Under the pieces are notes generated by a model. It was not told the origin of the DNA, did not search any database, and saw nothing but the letters and a program-made list of their open reading frames with translations. The translations under genes and the position numbers were made by a program. Shown piece after piece: positions 32,141 to 34,133 of a stretch of 34,133 nucleotides of DNA. The number at the start of each line of letters is the position of its first letter. Within the stretch, counting starts at the first letter, position 1. The stretch spans positions 1-34,133 of the forward strand of contig CANQAG010000012.1 of assembly GCA_947588815.1 (NCBI GenBank), in the 5' to 3' direction. This DNA is from an uncultured Bacilli bacterium. GTDB taxonomy: Bacteria > Bacillota_I > Bacilli_A > RFN20 > CAG-449.

Positions 32141-32698
32141 TTAAGCTCTTGAATCGTAAGTCCCGTCAGCGGTAAAAACGATGATATCATCGCCCTCTTC
32201 AACGAATAAGGGGACTCTGACTTTCAAACCGGTTTCAAGATAAGCGTCTTTCATCGCTTTGTTAACTGTATCGCCACGAATCGCCGGTTCGCATTTAGTG
32301 ATTTTCAAAGTTACTTTCGCCGGCAAGTTAATACCGAGAATTTCTCCTTCATAATCGACGATTTCCAAGACTTCGCCTTCTTTGATAAAGTTCAATTCCC
32401 ATTGTAAGCGTTCTTTAGGAATCGACACTTGATCGTAAGTATCTTGATCCATGAAGCATAACGCATCGCCTTCATCGTAAAGATAAGACATCTTTTTCTT
32501 TTCAAGATGAGCTAATTCAACTTTATCGCCACCGGTAAAAGAAATATCGGTAATTGCCCCGGTACGGCAATTTTTGGCTTTCACTTTAACGATCATTTGG
32601 CGCATCGCCGTCTTGTTGTGTTGAATGTCAAGAACCGTGTACAATTGGTTCTCGTAAATAAAAGTATTACCGGGTTTAAAATCATTGACAATAATCAT
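32141..32698 (-). CDS. efp: elongation factor P with a non-canonical tip loop
   Basis: EF-P binds between the P and E sites and rescues ribosomes stalled on consecutive prolines. The 185-residue protein has the three usual domains: KOW-like N-domain with 'VNDFKPGNTFIYENQLYTVLD', middle 'GDKVELAHLEKKKMSYLYDEGDALCFMD', and C-domain ending 'ADGTYDSRA'. An ungapped match to Bacillus EF-P (QHVKPGKGAAFVR, recalled) gives QHNKTAMRQMIVK, so the position of the modified Lys32 is Met32, and Pro30 and Gly31 are also changed to Thr and Ala. The upstream Lys29 is kept. It is therefore unlikely to carry the usual lysine modification. RBS AGGAGA eight bases upstream. In Bacillus efp precedes the spoIIIA operon; here two ATP-grasp genes lie between it and spoIIIAH. 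Confidence 0.93.
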   Translation of the reverse strand: MIIVNDFKPGNTFIYENQLYTVLDIQHNKTAMRQMIVKVKAKNCRTGAITDISFTGGDKVELAHLEKKKMSYLYDEGDALCFMDQDTYDQVSIPKERLQWELNFIKEGEVLEIVDYEGEILGINLPAKVTLKITKCEPAIRGDTVNKAMKDAYLETGLKVRVPLFVEEGDDIIVFTADGTYDSRA

Positions 32699-32710
32699 TT
32701 ATTAAATCTC

Positions 32711-33124
32711 CTAACGCCTATATTTTACTTCATTTCCATAATATATGGAATAGAAAAAAAGATATGTCGAAAAAATTATGCTCGACATCAAACATACTTC
32801 ACCTTGTAAGTTCATCATCAAAAAATCATCCCACATATACCGTAAGTAAAAATTGATGATGACGAAAATAATCATCGACGTGATAAAATAATAGCGCATT
32901 TTATCAAAGCGCATTATGAGGCGTTTAAAAAAAAGACCGATCAGCGACCATATGACAAAGATCACCACACCGCTTAAAAGTAACGACCATTCGTAACTGT
33001 CGATGCTTCGATGAAGATGTCCTAAGGATAACGGCGAAAAATTAAAGAGATAATAAACTTCATTCATGCCACCAAAAACAATCGTACTCAATAATGCAAT
33101 TAAAATAATTTCACCCTTTTTCAT
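32711..33124 (-). CDS. hypothetical membrane protein
   Basis: A 137-residue protein with about four membrane segments: residues 5-26, 45-65, 77-98 and 105-130. The loops are short and basic on one side ('FFKRLIMRFDKMRYY'). I recognise no family. ATG 33124 has GGTGAT upstream, and the gene ends 12 bp before efp, in the same direction, so it may be cotranscribed with it. The upstream gap of 40 bp to the hydrolase gene is small. With no domain known, no function is offered; the coding call rests on clean membrane topology and position. Confidence 0.65.
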   Translation of the reverse strand: MKKGEIILIALLSTIVFGGMNEVYYLFNFSPLSLGHLHRSIDSYEWSLLLSGVVIFVIWSLIGLFFKRLIMRFDKMRYYFITSMIIFVIINFYLRYMWDDFLMMNLQGEVCLMSSIIFSTYLFFYSIYYGNEVKYRR

Positions 33125-33164
33125 CGTTTAATCACCGCTTTTAGTATGAGAAGAAATTCGGTTT

Positions 33165-33782
33165 TTAACGCAAAAAAGGATTATTTTTCATTAAATAATC
33201 ATAAGTGGTTGTCGGTCCATGACCTGATAAAATCAAAGTTTGCGGATCAAAATTCATCATTTTGAACCGCTTTAATGATTCTTGCATCTTCGGCCATGAT
33301 CCGCTTTTCAAGTCGCAACGTCCGACACTATCCTTAAAGATGAAATCGCCGACGAAAAGTTCACGTTCTTCTTTATTGAAAATCGCCATCGACCCTTCGC
33401 TATGACCACTAAAAGCGATGATTTCTAATTTTAATCCCGCGATAGTTATCGTTCCTTCATCGAGAAAAGTCACATCGCCGTTATAAAAATACGGTTCATT
33501 AAAAAGGCAAGAACAATTTTGATGCGGATTAAAAAAGATTCGCTCCTGTTTAAAAAGATATACAATCGCTTTCGGAAATATTTTTAAATAATCTTCCAAA
33601 GCTTTAAAATGATCATAATGCCCGTGAGTGATGATGATCGCTTTAATCGAGCCCCAAGATTTGCATAATTCCAGAAGATGTTGACTTATAAAACTCGGAT
33701 CGATAAGAATCGTTCCTTCACTTCCCTTTACTAGATACATATTGGAAGCAAAATCATCGTTTTTTTCAAATAATCGATACAT
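33165..33782 (-). CDS. metallo-beta-lactamase-fold hydrolase (glyoxalase II-like)
   Basis: A 205-residue protein of the metallo-beta-lactamase superfamily. Metal ligands are visible as 'ITHGHYDHFKALEDYL' (HxHxDH, about residues 51-56), 'GHSEGSMAIF' (His), 'VGDFIFKDSVGR' (bridging Asp) and 'LSGHGPTTTYDY' near the C-terminus (His). This full set and the size fit the small glyoxalase II-like thioesterase group found widely in Bacillota; the substrate is often unknown. Start ATG 33782 lies just after the rpmG terminator, with only a poor ribosome binding site (AAGG two bases away), so a later start at Met15 cannot be excluded, but would cut into the fold. Confidence 0.82.
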   Translation of the reverse strand: MYRLFEKNDDFASNMYLVKGSEGTILIDPSFISQHLLELCKSWGSIKAIIITHGHYDHFKALEDYLKIFPKAIVYLFKQERIFFNPHQNCSCLFNEPYFYNGDVTFLDEGTITIAGLKLEIIAFSGHSEGSMAIFNKEERELFVGDFIFKDSVGRCDLKSGSWPKMQESLKRFKMMNFDPQTLILSGHGPTTTYDYLMKNNPFLR

Positions 33783-33792
33783 AGCCTTAAAT

Positions 33793-33813
33793 AAAAAAAA
33801 GAGCCGCAGCTCT
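33793..33813 (-). terminator. rho-independent terminator after rpmG
   Basis: On the minus strand AGAGC pairs with GCTCT around a 4-base loop (33800-33813), followed by T8 (33800-33793). It overlaps the rpmG stop. Confidence 0.85.
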
Positions 33814-33964
33814 ATTTCTTTTCCTTATGTACTGTCATTTTATTGCATTTAGGGCAGTATTTCTTTATCTCTCTTCTATCAGGATGAGTGCGCTTATTCT
33901 TAGTGCCGATATAATTTTCATCACCGCATTCAGTACAACGCAAGATAATATTTTCGCGTGGCAT
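33812..33964 (-). CDS. rpmG: 50S ribosomal protein L33
   Basis: A 50-residue ribosomal protein too short for a standard ORF cut-off, read from the minus strand. It has the L33 pattern: '[17 protein letters not shown]' with a Cys10-x2-Cys13 pair, '[18 protein letters not shown]' with Cys37-x2-Cys40, and a Lys-rich end. The two Cys pairs show the zinc-binding form, as opposed to the Cys-free form used when zinc is scarce. ATG 33964 has AGAGGTG upstream, and a terminator overlaps the stop, so it is a single-gene unit. Confidence 0.95.
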   Translation of the reverse strand: MPRENIILRCTECGDENYIGTKNKRTHPDRREIKKYCPKCNKMTVHKEKK

Positions 33965-34017
33965 CTTAACACCTCTTTCTTGTTTCCGTTAGTTATCTTA
34001 ACATAGGTATCTTTTAA

Positions 34018-34045
34018 ATTCTATAATATTTTTCTAAAAGGACAA
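34018..34045 (-). promoter_or_regulatory. weak candidate promoter for rpmG
   Basis: On the minus strand there is TTGTCC (34040-34045), 16-base spacer, and TAGAAT (34018-34023), 54 bases upstream of the rpmG start. The region is AT-rich and other hexamer pairs are possible. The rest of 34046-34133 shows no gene. Confidence 0.35.
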
Positions 34046-34133
34046 TTTTCTATAAATTCCCGTCTTTTGTAAATTACCTCGAAAAATTTCGGAGAAATAA
34101 AGTAAAAAAAGAAACTATAATAATAAAAACAAT

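Noticed and set aside
31885-32175. Plus-strand open frame of 96 codons spanning the ATP-grasp promoter and the efp terminator
   Set aside because: It overlaps a promoter, two hairpins and two gene ends on the other strand, and has no ribosome binding site.

Overview
The window looks like a chromosomal segment of a low-GC, spore-forming member of the Bacillota, most like Bacilli-type lineages on the Erysipelotrichia/Mollicutes side. The reasons are: Spo0A, SpoIVB, sigma-K and a SpoIIIAH-like protein are all encoded; gene order matches Bacillus subtilis blocks (nusB-xseA-xseB-dxs-recN-spoIVB-spo0A, xerD-deoB, yqeG-yqeH-yhbY-nadD-yqeK-rsfS, parE-parC divergent from plsY), but with genes dropped (no folD, ispA, tlyA, argR, aroE or yqeM in their usual places) and nadD fused to yqeK. 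UGA is used as a stop, so the standard bacterial code applies. No tRNA, rRNA, CRISPR array or complete mobile element was seen.

Layout. 1-2000: a bidirectional terminator and short repeats, then an AT-rich, AGA/ATA-rich AbiE-type toxin-antitoxin pair, probably acquired. 2138-5872: a GtrA-like membrane protein convergent with a GT-C glycosyltransferase-like protein and an FAD oxidoreductase, a likely cell-surface glycan group. 6103-13487: nusB, xseA, xseB, dxs, recN, then spoIVB and spo0A, each of the last two preceded by a terminator. 13563-18706: dinB, xerD, deoB, and a lipoprotein plus permease of an ABC importer with no ATPase gene. 19005-23062 (minus strand): the ribosome-assembly and NAD operon yqeG-yqeH-yhbY-nadD/yqeK-rsfS-mtnN, with overlaps or gaps of a few bases. 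23206-28440: sigK convergent with parE-parC, the stop codons interlocking. 28557-34133: plsY, yneF, spoIIIAH-like, two RimK-like ATP-grasp ligases, efp, a small membrane protein, a metallo-beta-lactamase-fold hydrolase and rpmG.

Two observations stand out. First, three intergenic sites (7978, 18703, 29210) carry a related element of about 44 bp built from four 11-bp units. Its first unit contains the stop codon of the preceding gene, and its second unit begins TTAGTAGAT in every copy. I know of no described element with this form. Second, EF-P has methionine (Met32) exactly where the modified lysine of B. subtilis EF-P lies, and its gene sits next to a promoter-bearing pair of ATP-grasp amino-acid-ligase-like genes, one of which has a changed metal-binding motif.

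All functional calls come from reading the sequence and knowledge of protein families. No database search was run.
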